Shown here: one piece after another, positions 52,852 to 61,682 of the stretch
Layout of the letters: every line of letters begins with the position of its first letter
How positions within the stretch are numbered: the first letter of the stretch is position 1
Source: Neobacillus mesonae
GTDB lineage: Bacteria > Bacillota > Bacilli > Paenibacillales > Paenibacillaceae
Reading direction: 5' to 3'
DNA: 64,000 bases
NCBI GenBank assembly: GCA_023715865.1
Contig: JAMBOW010000010.1
Span: 62,001-126,000, forward strand
Translations under genes and position numbers: made by a program
Notes under the pieces: generated by a model
The model's input: only the letters and a program-made list of their open reading frames with translations
Told to the model about the DNA's origin: nothing
Databases searched by the model: none

Positions 52852-54294
52852 ATGTTTCATGCAGATAAAATTGGGATGGCAAAGCGAAACAATTCTTTAT
52901 CTACATATAGTTTACAGGCGCTTGGATTGCTGACCGCCGTTACGCTCGCATACGCGTGTTTTCATCAAGGATTATATTTTTCTGGGGCAATCGAATGGAT
53001 CAGCGGGCTGTTTTTTTCTGCGCTGTTTATTTTATGGCTGCTCATCGGGATGAATGTGCCGGATACGAGAGGCGTATTACTTCAAGGGACACCATTGCTC
53101 CTTATTCCGCTTCTGATGGCAATATTGTATGCTTGGCACTTGGTTTGGGGGCATCCCCTCAGCGGTGAAGGGACACGGGATCATATTCTGCAGTTTGCCT
53201 TTATCAGCTTTTTTGCTGCGGGATGCAGTATTCTCGGCAGGCATTCATTGGGAAAAAGACAGCTCTCTGCCAGCTTTCAAATGCTGGGCTGGCTGATGAC
53301 TCTCAGCGGGCTTTTGGCTGTATGCGGACTGCTTGTCCTGCCTTTCTCCGTAATGAGGACGGCCGATTCCCTGCTGAGTGCCTCCGGTGCAAGACTTGCA
53401 GGTCTGCTTGAGTATCCGAACGCTTATGGCGTACTTGTCGGGATGTTTTTTTTGGAGCGGCTGAAAGCAGCGGCATCTGCGTTCTCCAGTTCAAGAGCAG
53501 CTGCGTACAGCGGGGTAGTCATCGCATCCCTTGCACTTTTCCCTGCAGCGACCGCTTTACTGCTCAGCGAGTCACGCGGTGCATGGCTCTCTATGCTGCT
53601 TTGCGGGCTCGTCCTGTTTCTGCTCCAGCGGCCCGGCCTGCGTCTGCCGCTCCTATGCGCAAGCGCACCACCACTCTTTTGTGCTGCTCTCGCGCATCAT
53701 GCCTTTGCCGGCGCTGCCCTCGCGCCGGCTCCGCTCCCCGGCCTGCTTATGCTTGCCGGGGGAGAGCTTGCAGCGCTGCTGGGAACCCTGCTGCTGAATG
53801 CACTGCTTGCACGCGGGCATCAGGCTCGTGCCGCGTGCTTAGCCGCAGCAGCCCTCTCCGGCGCAGCTGCGCTCGTGATCATCACGGCAATGTCCAGAAT
53901 TACCTCCGGGGCAACATGGTTTGCCCGTGAGGCGATGTGGGAGGATGCCGTTCTCTATGGTCTGCGTTCCCCTTGGCTTGGGCATGGCGGGGACGCATGG
54001 AAGCATGCCGTATATACGGTTCAGTCTAAGCCGTATATCGGCACAGAGGTGCACAGCAGCTATCTTGATATTTTTGTAGATACCGGCTTGATGGGGCTTC
54101 TGCTCATGCTTCTGCTGTTTGCTTATATCCTTTGGCTGCTGTGGACACAGGACCGCACCAGCATTCCTGTGTCCCTGCTTGCCATGGTTCATGGTGCTAT
54201 CGATTTTGATTTCAGCTACCCTTTATTTTGGATGGTGCTCGTGCTGCTGGCAGCCTGGAAGCTGCCCGTAAGTGAACCTGAATCTGCTCTGTAA
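52852..54294 (+). CDS. O-antigen ligase/Wzy-like membrane protein
   Basis: 480 residues with about twelve hydrophobic helices. ARLAGLLEYPNAYGVLVGMFFLE, LLLSESRGAWLSML and the large loop before WLGHGGDAWKHAVYT...EVHSSYLDIFVDTGLMGLL are typical of the O-antigen ligase/polymerase (Wzy_C) superfamily, which joins surface glycans. The middle (about residues 240-345) is very Ala/Leu/Pro-rich and far more GC-rich than the rest. I take the ATG at 52852 behind AAAGGGG; 52828 is an in-frame alternative. No sugar-biosynthesis genes adjoin it, so the substrate is open. Confidence 0.8.
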   Translation: MFHADKIGMAKRNNSLSTYSLQALGLLTAVTLAYACFHQGLYFSGAIEWISGLFFSALFILWLLIGMNVPDTRGVLLQGTPLLLIPLLMAILYAWHLVWGHPLSGEGTRDHILQFAFISFFAAGCSILGRHSLGKRQLSASFQMLGWLMTLSGLLAVCGLLVLPFSVMRTADSLLSASGARLAGLLEYPNAYGVLVGMFFLERLKAAASAFSSSRAAAYSGVVIASLALFPAATALLLSESRGAWLSMLLCGLVLFLLQRPGLRLPLLCASAPPLFCAALAHHAFAGAALAPAPLPGLLMLAGGELAALLGTLLLNALLARGHQARAACLAAAALSGAAALVIITAMSRITSGATWFAREAMWEDAVLYGLRSPWLGHGGDAWKHAVYTVQSKPYIGTEVHSSYLDIFVDTGLMGLLLMLLLFAYILWLLWTQDRTSIPVSLLAMVHGAIDFDFSYPLFWMVLVLLAAWKLPVSEPESAL

Positions 54295-54329
54295 ACTTTC
54301 AGTTTGGAGTCAGCCGGGCACAAACACAG

Positions 54330-54671
54330 CTAACCGCCGTACGCATCGCGGAATGCAGCGGACAATTTGGCTTCAGGAACGTTCCAGAGAACGGATAGCT
54401 CTGGCAACACCTCTTGGTCCCACCAGTCACATTGGGCTTTGCGGTTATCCTGGTGCTCCGTAACCCAGACCAGGTTCGCGATTACTTTACGGAAATACAT
54501 ATCTTCTCCTTGCTTCATAAGTTCAGGAGCAATATACAGCTTAAGCCGCTTTACAGTCCGGTATAGCTCCTTGCTGCACGCACGCCGGATGGTTCGCGCG
54601 GATGGCAGCTTTGTTGTCGGTCCCTTAGAGAAAGGAGCTGCCTGTTTTCCATAGCGGGAATGCTCTCCCAT
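54330..54671 (-). CDS. Conserved-looking hypothetical protein
   Basis: 113 residues. Basic N-terminus (GPTTKLPSARTIRRACSKELYRTVKRLKLYI), then a Trp-rich helix region (MYFRKVIANLVWVTEH, CDWWDQEVLPELSVLW) and AFRDAYGG at the end. The ATG at 54671 has AGGAGG 9 nt upstream, which makes it a real gene rather than chance. Convergent with the preceding membrane protein gene with no terminator between. No family recognised. Confidence 0.6.
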   Translation of the reverse strand: MGEHSRYGKQAAPFSKGPTTKLPSARTIRRACSKELYRTVKRLKLYIAPELMKQGEDMYFRKVIANLVWVTEHQDNRKAQCDWWDQEVLPELSVLWNVPEAKLSAAFRDAYGG

Positions 54672-54958
54672 GTTGATCGACCTCCTCTTGAGGTACCATA
54701 TGCGAAACGGAAGAGGGCGGATACTCAAACACTTTTTCAAAATAGGGGGGGCACTTTCTTCAGGTCGAAAAATCAGATATGATGGAAGGTGTGAACGAAA
54801 TGCTCACTGAGGCTTGTCTACATAAAAAACTTTTGGAAAGATGCTGTACTTAAAACTCACCGTTAATAAGTTTCAGTGATGCTGTTTGTTACACGCCGAA
54901 TTAGTTTATATGTAATAAATCATTTAAATTATGCTAATACGGAAAGGAAGTGCTTCTC

Positions 54959-55525
54959 ATGGCTCCTAATTTATCGCACAAGTTTGGCAAAGGCTTGTCG
55001 CCTCAAGAATTTATCGAAGAAATGACACAAAATAAAGAAGCGTTTCTAGATTGGTACAACCGGTTTGAATGGACGAATGAAGAGGATAAGTCATTTTTTG
55101 AAAGCTTGAAATATCGTGATGACCTGCGGACACTCATTCTTGCTGCGGATTGGTGCGGCGATGTGGTCCGGAATATTCCAGTCGTGTTCAGAGCTTTGGA
55201 GGCAACAGATATGCCGGTTGACTTATTGATCATGGAACACCATCTGGAAGTGATGGATCAGTTCCTGACGATGGGCGGACGTTCGATCCCTGTAGTTATT
55301 TTTACAGACTCCGGCGGGACAGTTCTGGGAACATGGGGACCGCGTCCTAAGCATGTACAGGAAGCAATGGTTACATTCAAAGAGCAAAATCCGGACCGTG
55401 AAGCTGCGGATTATCAAGATAATCTTGCAGAGACACGCCAAGAGATTAAACGACGTTATGGGGAGGGAACGGAATATCAAGCAGTTATCGTTAAGGAGCT
55501 ACATGAACTGCTTTCCGGTTTTTAA
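54959..55525 (+). CDS. Thioredoxin-family protein with a single active-site cysteine
   Basis: 188 residues. A helical N-terminal part is followed by the thioredoxin-like LILAADWCGDVVRNIPVVFRAL; the CxxC is reduced to C-G-D-V, so only one cysteine remains. The cis-proline is in GGRSIPVVIFTD. This agrees with the thioredoxin_9-type family of Bacillota. Lack of the second cysteine speaks against ordinary disulfide reductase activity. The ATG at 54959 lies behind GGAAAGGAAG. An MBL-fold gene begins one nucleotide after the stop, so they are an operon. Confidence 0.82.
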   Translation: MAPNLSHKFGKGLSPQEFIEEMTQNKEAFLDWYNRFEWTNEEDKSFFESLKYRDDLRTLILAADWCGDVVRNIPVVFRALEATDMPVDLLIMEHHLEVMDQFLTMGGRSIPVVIFTDSGGTVLGTWGPRPKHVQEAMVTFKEQNPDREAADYQDNLAETRQEIKRRYGEGTEYQAVIVKELHELLSGF

Positions 55526-56161
55526 ATGCTAAACATACGAACCTTTAGTCTTGGGCCGCTGCAAACCAATGCATATCTGGTGCAGGGAGAAGACAGCGGC
55601 AAAGCGTTTATTATTGATCCGGGCATGAATCCGGCTCCCCTGATCCGCGCAATTGAAGATTTGGATATTGAAGCCATCGTGCTGACACATGCTCATTTCG
55701 ATCATATCGGCGGTGTTGAAGAAATTCGCAAGCTCAAGGGCTGTCCGGTATATCTGCATACAGCCGAAGCGGATTGGCTCGAATCAGCCAAATGGAACGG
55801 CTCCTTGCGCTGGCCGGATTTGGGCGGTGCGATTACGGCAAGTCCAGCGGAATATGATCTTGCTGCAGGTCAGAAGCTGGACCTGGTGGGTCATACTTTT
55901 CAGGTATATCATACGCCTGGGCATTCTCCGGGCAGTGTCAGCCTGCTGTGCGGCAAAGACCTTTTTGCAGGAGATGTCTTGTTCCGCGCTGGCGTGGGAA
56001 GAACCGATCTTCCGGGTGGGAGCGAGCGGGACCTTGTTGATTCCATTCAGAACACACTATACACTTTAGACGAGGAAGTAACGGTATATCCCGGACATGG
56101 TCCAAGAACGAAGATCGGATTTGAGAAACAAAATAATCCTTATGTCCGTCCTTCTCGTTAA
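55526..56161 (+). CDS. MBL-fold metallo-hydrolase (YqgX/glyoxalase II-like)
   Basis: 211 residues. Metal motif THAHFDHIGG (HxHxDH), further ligands in YHTPGHSPGS (His), AGDVLF (Asp) and YPGHGP (His), as in hydroxyacylglutathione-hydrolase-like and YqgX proteins. Start overlaps the preceding stop (TAAATG), so it is translated by coupling with the thioredoxin-like gene. Probable thioester or sulfur-compound hydrolase; substrate unknown. Confidence 0.88.
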   Translation: MLNIRTFSLGPLQTNAYLVQGEDSGKAFIIDPGMNPAPLIRAIEDLDIEAIVLTHAHFDHIGGVEEIRKLKGCPVYLHTAEADWLESAKWNGSLRWPDLGGAITASPAEYDLAAGQKLDLVGHTFQVYHTPGHSPGSVSLLCGKDLFAGDVLFRAGVGRTDLPGGSERDLVDSIQNTLYTLDEEVTVYPGHGPRTKIGFEKQNNPYVRPSR

Positions 56162-56284
56162 TTAATAGACGGATCTTAGCGATTCTAATCGAATCATGCT
56201 TAAATATGTTTCGAAAATTGTAGACAAACATTGCGATTTTGGTTACAATTACTTTCAATAGAAGTACCCACTAACTTTGCAAAG

Positions 56285-56322
56285 CACGCAGACTGAGGAT
56301 GAGTCCCGGTTTGCGTTCTTTT
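56285..56322 (+). terminator. Terminator after the MBL gene
   Basis: ACGCAGACTGAGGA pairs with TCCCGGTTTGCGT (with G-U pairs), then TTTTT. Confidence 0.6.
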
Positions 56323-56415
56323 TATTTTATCTGCATTAGGAACCCCATTCTTTCCATAGACAGTATTCCTTATTTTTAGTAGACTAGACAGACAACAACA
56401 ATCAGGAGGTAGACG

Positions 56416-56799
56416 ATGCTACAATTAGGGGAAAAGATTATCATCGTCGCGGACGCCTTTGAGCAGAATCTTCCTGTAGGGGAGTACGGTTATGTCATTG
56501 CATATGACCGAAACCCTGATAACGCTTTTGACTATGTGATTCGTGTACCTCAGGTAAACCGCAATTATTTCGTACCATCCGGTGATATAGAACCGGAAGC
56601 ATTAATCTTGAGGCAGGAAGCGGAGCGAGTTGAGCGGGAAGCTCTTATCGATTATGCCCTGGCGACACATAATGAAAGGCTGTTTCGTCAGTTGATGAAT
56701 GGCGACAAAGTGGAATTAGTGGAAGAGGAAGAGGCCGCAAGCGAACCGATGTCAACAGCGGATTTTATAAAGCAAGTGAATCTTCGCGCGTGGATTTAG
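56416..56799 (+). CDS. Hypothetical protein with beta-barrel-like N-terminus
   Basis: 127 residues. The first 65 residues are beta-rich (KIIIVADAFEQNLPVGEYGYVIAY, YVIRVPQVNRNYFVPSGDIEP), like a small SH3/KOW-type barrel; the rest is helical and acidic (EEEEAASEPMSTADF). CAGGAGGTAG precedes the ATG, and a terminator follows, so it is a well-formed single gene. No family recognised. Confidence 0.65.
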   Translation: MLQLGEKIIIVADAFEQNLPVGEYGYVIAYDRNPDNAFDYVIRVPQVNRNYFVPSGDIEPEALILRQEAERVEREALIDYALATHNERLFRQLMNGDKVELVEEEEAASEPMSTADFIKQVNLRAWI

Positions 56800-56804
56800 A
56801 TTGT

Positions 56805-56833
56805 AAGGGTCGGCATTTGCCGACCCTTTTTTT
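56805..56833 (+). terminator. Terminator
   Basis: AAGGGTCGGC / GCCGACCCTT with ATTT loop and T-tract. Confidence 0.92.
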
Positions 56834-56967
56834 GTATTCTTGGATTTGGTATCCGTAAAGGGTATAATCGGGTAACACTTGTATATTTCATTTGATTCAC
56901 CGCATGGACGTGTTAAAATGGACACAATATGGATAGCAAAGGTATTTTCTAAGGAGGATTAGAAGGC

Positions 56968-57255
56968 ATGAGTATTTCTAAGCAAGATGTTCAGCATGTG
57001 GCTAAGCTGGCACGCCTAAATCTCAGCGAAGCGGAAGAAGCGCAGATGACGGAGCAGCTAAACGCCATTTTACAATATGCAGAGAAATTGAACGAGCTGG
57101 ACACGGACGGTGTTGAGCCGACTACGCATGTGCTTCATGTGTCGAACGTGATGCGTGAGGACGAGGTTCGTGAAAGCCTGCCGATTGAGAAGGTAATGCT
57201 GAACGCGCCAGATGAAGAAGACGGTCAAATTAAAGTGCCGGCTGTACTTGAATAA
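56968..57255 (+). CDS. gatC: Glutamyl-tRNA(Gln) amidotransferase subunit C
   Basis: 95 residues. [20 protein letters not shown] and [24 protein letters not shown] are the GatC signature. With GatA and GatB it forms the amidotransferase that turns Glu-tRNA(Gln) into Gln-tRNA(Gln) (or Asp-tRNA(Asn)) where no GlnRS exists. TAAGGAGG before the ATG. First gene of gatCAB. Confidence 0.97.
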   Translation: MSISKQDVQHVAKLARLNLSEAEEAQMTEQLNAILQYAEKLNELDTDGVEPTTHVLHVSNVMREDEVRESLPIEKVMLNAPDEEDGQIKVPAVLE

Positions 57256-57281
57256 GTCATTTTTTAGGGAGGTTAATGAAC

Positions 57282-58739
57282 TTGAGTTTGCTTAAACTTA
57301 CACTACCTGAGATACATAATAAGCTGCATGCCAAAGAAATCTCGGTTTCTGAGCTCACTGCAGCATCTTATGCAAGAATAGGACAAGTTGAAGATCAGGT
57401 GCGCGCATACCTGACTCTTGATGAGGAAAGGGCAATGGAGACTGCAAGAAAGCTTGATGACAAGCTGGTGTCAGGCGAAGCACGCGGACTCCTGTTTGGT
57501 TTGCCAGTCGGAATCAAGGACAATATTTCGACGGACGGACTCCGCACAACCTGTGCGAGCCAGTTTTTGTCGAACTTCACCCCTGTTTATGATGCGACCG
57601 TGGTTAAGAAGCTGAAGGCAGCGGATACAGTAACGCTCGGTAAGCTGAATATGGACGAGTTTGCGATGGGCGGTTCAAATGAGAACTCCAGGTTCTATCC
57701 AGTTCGTAACCCATGGGATTTAGATCGTGTACCAGGCGGTTCCAGCGGAGGCTCTGCAGCAGCGGTTGCAGCAGGTGAAGCCTACTTCACGCTCGGTTCC
57801 GATACAGGAGGATCCATACGCCAGCCCGCATCATACTGCGGTGTAGTCGGACTTAAGCCTACTTATGGACGTGTATCCCGCTTTGGATTAGTCGCTTTCG
57901 CTTCCTCCTTGGATCAAATTGGACCGGTTACGAAAAATGTTGAAGATTCCGCTTATGTACTTCAGGCCATTTCGGGGTATGATTCCATGGATTCGACTTC
58001 AGCGAATGTAGAGGTACCGGATTTCCTCAGCAGTCTGACTGGTGACGTCAAGGGTCTTCGCATCGGGGTGCCTAAGGAATATGTGGGAGAAGGTGTAGAT
58101 CCATCGGTAAAAGAGACAGTCATGTCTGCTCTTAAAGTGCTGGAAGGACTGGGCGCAACATGGGAAGAGGTTTCACTTCCACATACAGAATATGCTGTCG
58201 CCAGCTACTATTTGCTTGCATCTTCGGAGGCATCCTCCAACCTTGCCAGATTTGACGGGGTCCGCTATGGCGTACGCGCAGAGAATCCTGACAATCTGCT
58301 GGATCTGTATCATAAATCCCGCAGCGAAGGCTTCGGTAGTGAAGTGAAGCGCCGAATTATGCTGGGTACTTATGCGCTCAGCTCAGGTTACTATGATGCA
58401 TATTACTTGAAAGCACAGAAAGTGCGCACTTTGATCAAGAACGATTTTGATGAAGTGTTTAAAAAATATGATGTCATTATTGGACCTACGGCTCCTACGA
58501 CAGCATTTAAACTCGGCTCTCAAGTAGATAATCCGCTGACGATGTATTTGAACGATATTCTTACTATCCCTGTCAGCCTGGCGGGCGTGCCTGCGATCAG
58601 CGTTCCTTGCGGTTTTGCTGATGGACTGCCTGTCGGAATGCAAATTATCGGCAAGGCATTTGATGAAGCGACCGTTCTCCGTGTTGCTCATGCGTTTGAG
58701 CAGCATACGGAATATCATAAACAGCAGCCACAGCTATAA
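57282..58739 (+). CDS. gatA: Glutamyl-tRNA(Gln) amidotransferase subunit A
   Basis: 485-residue amidase-signature enzyme that frees ammonia from glutamine for GatB. The Ser-cisSer-Lys triad lies in GIKDNI (Lys), [15 protein letters not shown] and [13 protein letters not shown] (nucleophile). The start is probably the TTG at 57282, which is 9 nt behind AGGGAGG and gives the family-like MSLLKLTL; the ATG at 57276 is too near that site. Second gene of the operon. Confidence 0.96.
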   Translation: MSLLKLTLPEIHNKLHAKEISVSELTAASYARIGQVEDQVRAYLTLDEERAMETARKLDDKLVSGEARGLLFGLPVGIKDNISTDGLRTTCASQFLSNFTPVYDATVVKKLKAADTVTLGKLNMDEFAMGGSNENSRFYPVRNPWDLDRVPGGSSGGSAAAVAAGEAYFTLGSDTGGSIRQPASYCGVVGLKPTYGRVSRFGLVAFASSLDQIGPVTKNVEDSAYVLQAISGYDSMDSTSANVEVPDFLSSLTGDVKGLRIGVPKEYVGEGVDPSVKETVMSALKVLEGLGATWEEVSLPHTEYAVASYYLLASSEASSNLARFDGVRYGVRAENPDNLLDLYHKSRSEGFGSEVKRRIMLGTYALSSGYYDAYYLKAQKVRTLIKNDFDEVFKKYDVIIGPTAPTTAFKLGSQVDNPLTMYLNDILTIPVSLAGVPAISVPCGFADGLPVGMQIIGKAFDEATVLRVAHAFEQHTEYHKQQPQL

Positions 58740-58770
58740 GGGCGTAAAGGAAAGAGAGGGAAAAAGAACT

Positions 58771-60210
58771 ATGTCAACATCCAAGTACGAGACAGTCATC
58801 GGGCTTGAAGTCCATGTTGAGCTGCATACGAATTCTAAAATCTTTTGCGGCTGCTCCACCGAGTTTGGAGCACCTCCAAATACACATACATGTCCGATCT
58901 GCCTGGGTCATCCCGGCGTTCTTCCCGTACTGAACCGTCAGGCGGTGGAATATGCGATGAAAGCTGCAATGGCTCTTAACTGTACCATCGCAGATGTAAG
59001 TAAATTTGATCGTAAGAACTATTTTTATCCGGATTCACCTAAAGCTTATCAAATTTCACAGTACGATCAGCCTGTTGGAGAGAACGGCTGGATTGACATC
59101 GAAGTGAACGGAGAAACCAAGCGCATCGGAATTACGCGTTTGCACCTGGAGGAAGATGCGGGCAAGCTTACTCATATTGAAGGGGGTTATGGTACACTTG
59201 CGGACTATAACCGGGTAGGTACTCCGCTCGTTGAGATCGTTTCGGAACCGGAAATTTCCTCACCTGAAGAAGCGCGTGCTTATTTAGAAAAAATCCGTTC
59301 CATTATGCAGTATTGCGAAGTATCCGATGTGAAGATGGAGGAAGGCTCGCTTCGCTGCGATGCGAACATCAGTCTGCGTCCTTACGGCCAGGAGAAACTT
59401 GGAACCAAGGCTGAGCTGAAGAACATGAACTCCTTCCGTGGAGTGCAGCGCGGTCTTGAATATGAGGAATATCGCCAAGCCGAGCTGCTGGAAGACGGAG
59501 AAGAGATTGTTCAAGAAACGCGCCGCTGGGATGAGGCACAGGCCAAGACATTGTCCATGCGCAGCAAGGAGGAAGCCCATGACTATCGCTACTTCCCGGA
59601 TCCAGACCTTGTAACGCTTCATATTGACCAGGAGTGGAAGGATCGTGTGCTGGCTTCCATCCCTGAGCTTCCGGATGAGCGTAAAGCACGTTATACGGCA
59701 GAGTATGGACTGCCATCCTATGATGCTAACGTCATCACAGCCTCCAAAGCGGTTGCTGATCTATTCGAGGAGAGTCTTCAGCATACTTCAGATGCAAAAG
59801 CGGTCTCTAACTGGATCATGGGCGATCTGCTTGGATACTTGAACAGTGAAAATCTTGAGCTTTCTGAAGTACCGCTTACTGGACAAGGGCTTGGTGAGAT
59901 GATTGGATTGATCGAGAAAGGTACGATCAGCTCCAAAATTGCCAAAACTGTATTTAAAGAGATGCTTACGAGCGGTAAGAATCCACAGCAAATCGTTGAG
60001 GAAAAAGGACTTGTCCAAATCAGTGATGAAGGAGCCATCCTCAGCATTGTTGAACAAGTGGTTGCTGCCAACCCTCAGTCCGTGGAAGATTATAAGGCAG
60101 GTAAGCAAAAAGCGATTGGTTTCCTTGTAGGGCAGGTAATGAAGGAAAGTAAAGGTAAAGCGAACCCGGGTATGGCGAACAAGCTTCTCGTCGATGTACT
60201 CAGCCGCTAG
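58771..60210 (+). CDS. gatB: Aspartyl/glutamyl-tRNA amidotransferase subunit B
   Basis: 479 residues. [24 protein letters not shown] and [16 protein letters not shown] hold the zinc cysteines; [20 protein letters not shown] and LHLEEDAGK are the kinase-like active site, and the C-terminal part is the YqeY-like tail domain ([20 protein letters not shown]) that contacts tRNA. The ATG at 58771 lies behind GAGAGGG. Last gene of gatCAB, 31 nt after gatA. Confidence 0.97.
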   Translation: MSTSKYETVIGLEVHVELHTNSKIFCGCSTEFGAPPNTHTCPICLGHPGVLPVLNRQAVEYAMKAAMALNCTIADVSKFDRKNYFYPDSPKAYQISQYDQPVGENGWIDIEVNGETKRIGITRLHLEEDAGKLTHIEGGYGTLADYNRVGTPLVEIVSEPEISSPEEARAYLEKIRSIMQYCEVSDVKMEEGSLRCDANISLRPYGQEKLGTKAELKNMNSFRGVQRGLEYEEYRQAELLEDGEEIVQETRRWDEAQAKTLSMRSKEEAHDYRYFPDPDLVTLHIDQEWKDRVLASIPELPDERKARYTAEYGLPSYDANVITASKAVADLFEESLQHTSDAKAVSNWIMGDLLGYLNSENLELSEVPLTGQGLGEMIGLIEKGTISSKIAKTVFKEMLTSGKNPQQIVEEKGLVQISDEGAILSIVEQVVAANPQSVEDYKAGKQKAIGFLVGQVMKESKGKANPGMANKLLVDVLSR

Positions 60211-60247
60211 ACCGCTATGTTCTGAACAACAAAGGATTGTAAACGTG

Positions 60248-60277
60248 GAAGCTCGTCCATTGGACGGGCTTCTTTTT
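60248..60277 (+). terminator. Terminator after gatB
   Basis: GAAGCTCGTCC / GGACGGGCTTC with TTTTT. Confidence 0.85.
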
Positions 60278-60298
60278 AGAATCAAGGAGGAAAGACAT

Positions 60299-60772
60299 AT
60301 GATACTTAAGATCTCTCTACAGGATACGGACTTGGTACTTGAAGTTTGGAGACTACAGCAGATGGCTTATCGGCTGGAAGCGGAGCTGATCGGATTTCAT
60401 GATATTCCGCCCCTTCTAGATACAATAGAGAGCATTCAGGAATGCGGAGAGACGTTTTATGGGTATATAAATGAGAACATGGAGCTCGTTGGAGCAATTG
60501 CAGTGGAAGAGGAAGCGGAAGGAACACTGACTATTTCCAGAATGATGGTGCATCCCAATTCTTTTCGAATGGGGATTGCAGGTAAACTTATCAGGCATGT
60601 CCTGGATGAGTATACCGCGGTGCAGCAATTTATCGTGTCTACAGGCATGAAAAATGCACCCGCTGTAAAGCTTTATCAAAAATACGGTTTTCAGCCAGTA
60701 CAAACCTACGAGGTTGCTCCGAATGTGGAATTAACAACGTTCCATTTGAATAGGATGTACGATCGTTCTTAA
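60299..60772 (+). CDS. GNAT-family N-acetyltransferase
   Basis: 157 residues. Acetyl-CoA-binding motif A is ISRMMVHPNSFRMGIAGKLIRHVL (R/Q-x-x-G-x-G/A form with G-I-A-G), and motif B KNAPAVKLYQKYGFQPV. Substrate unknown. AAGGAGG before the ATG. The MgtC-like gene follows 29 nt downstream, likely in the same transcript. Confidence 0.88.
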   Translation: MILKISLQDTDLVLEVWRLQQMAYRLEAELIGFHDIPPLLDTIESIQECGETFYGYINENMELVGAIAVEEEAEGTLTISRMMVHPNSFRMGIAGKLIRHVLDEYTAVQQFIVSTGMKNAPAVKLYQKYGFQPVQTYEVAPNVELTTFHLNRMYDRS

Positions 60773-60801
60773 TTAGATCAAGGGAAGGAGAAAGGCATAC
60801 G

Positions 60802-61515
60802 ATGAACGATCCGTGGTATATCAGTGAATGGAGCATACTTCTCAGACTGCTCCTTGCCATGCTTATGGGAGGGCTTATTGGACTTGAACGCGAGCGTTCC
60901 AATCATGCGGCAGGTTTTAGAACTCATATTTTGGTGTGTCTGGGTTCTGCATTAATTATGATTTTATCCGTATACGGCTTTGGTGATTTTGTAAATGAAT
61001 TAAACGTCCGTATGGACCCCGCTCGTCTTGCAGCAGCTGTTATTACAGGAGTGGGCTTCCTGGGCGCAGGAACGATCCTGTTTACGGGAAAATCCATTAC
61101 CGGACTTACGACTGCAGCCTCTATTTGGGTGGTAGCTGCCATCGGCCTTGCCGTTGGCGCAGGCTTTTATTTTGCAGCCGTCATATCAACTCTGCTGGTA
61201 CTTCTGAATTTATGGGTATTTAATAAGGTTGAGCGCCGTTATTTAAAGGCTAATAAAGAGCATTTAATAACACTTTGTGCCGCTACTGCTCCAAATTTAA
61301 TTGAGAAAATCTCTTCCTTAATGGAAGAAGAGAAAATTATTATCCGTAAAATGACAGTAAGCGATCTGGAAGTAAGCCGGCCTGGATTCCGGTCCGAATT
61401 AGATCGACACGTTGAAGTCTCACTCCATGTACTTGTCCCTACCAATTTCAGTACGGTTGACCTTGTAACCAAGCTTCAGGGATGGCATCAATTTAGATCC
61501 ATTTCGGTAGAGTAA
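60802..61515 (+). CDS. MgtC/SapB-family membrane protein
   Basis: 237 residues: five hydrophobic helices including LLLAMLMGGLIGLERERSNHAAGFRTHILVCLG and VITGVGFLGAGTILFTGKSI, the MgtC family signatures, then a cytoplasmic ACT-like C-terminal domain. MgtC proteins affect Mg2+ homeostasis and inhibit the F-type ATPase in some bacteria; the role of this branch is open. GGAAGGAG precedes the ATG. Downstream of GNAT, followed by a terminator. Confidence 0.88.
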   Translation: MNDPWYISEWSILLRLLLAMLMGGLIGLERERSNHAAGFRTHILVCLGSALIMILSVYGFGDFVNELNVRMDPARLAAAVITGVGFLGAGTILFTGKSITGLTTAASIWVVAAIGLAVGAGFYFAAVISTLLVLLNLWVFNKVERRYLKANKEHLITLCAATAPNLIEKISSLMEEEKIIIRKMTVSDLEVSRPGFRSELDRHVEVSLHVLVPTNFSTVDLVTKLQGWHQFRSISVE

Positions 61516-61521
61516 TATATG

Positions 61522-61570
61522 TAAAGGCACTTTACTTTTCAATGTGGAAGGTAAGGTGCCTTCTCTTTTT
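61522..61570 (+). terminator. Terminator after the MgtC-like gene
   Basis: AAGGCACTTTAC / GTAAGGTGCCTT and TTTTTT. Confidence 0.8.
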
Positions 61571-61682
61571 TACCTTGTTGTTTGTAAAAATACCATAACT
61601 TTTCCAGTTACTCTGGTTTAAGAATAGGGTAGTATCAAAAGAAAAAGTGATTATGCTTAAATCTATGGGGGTGAGAACCTAA

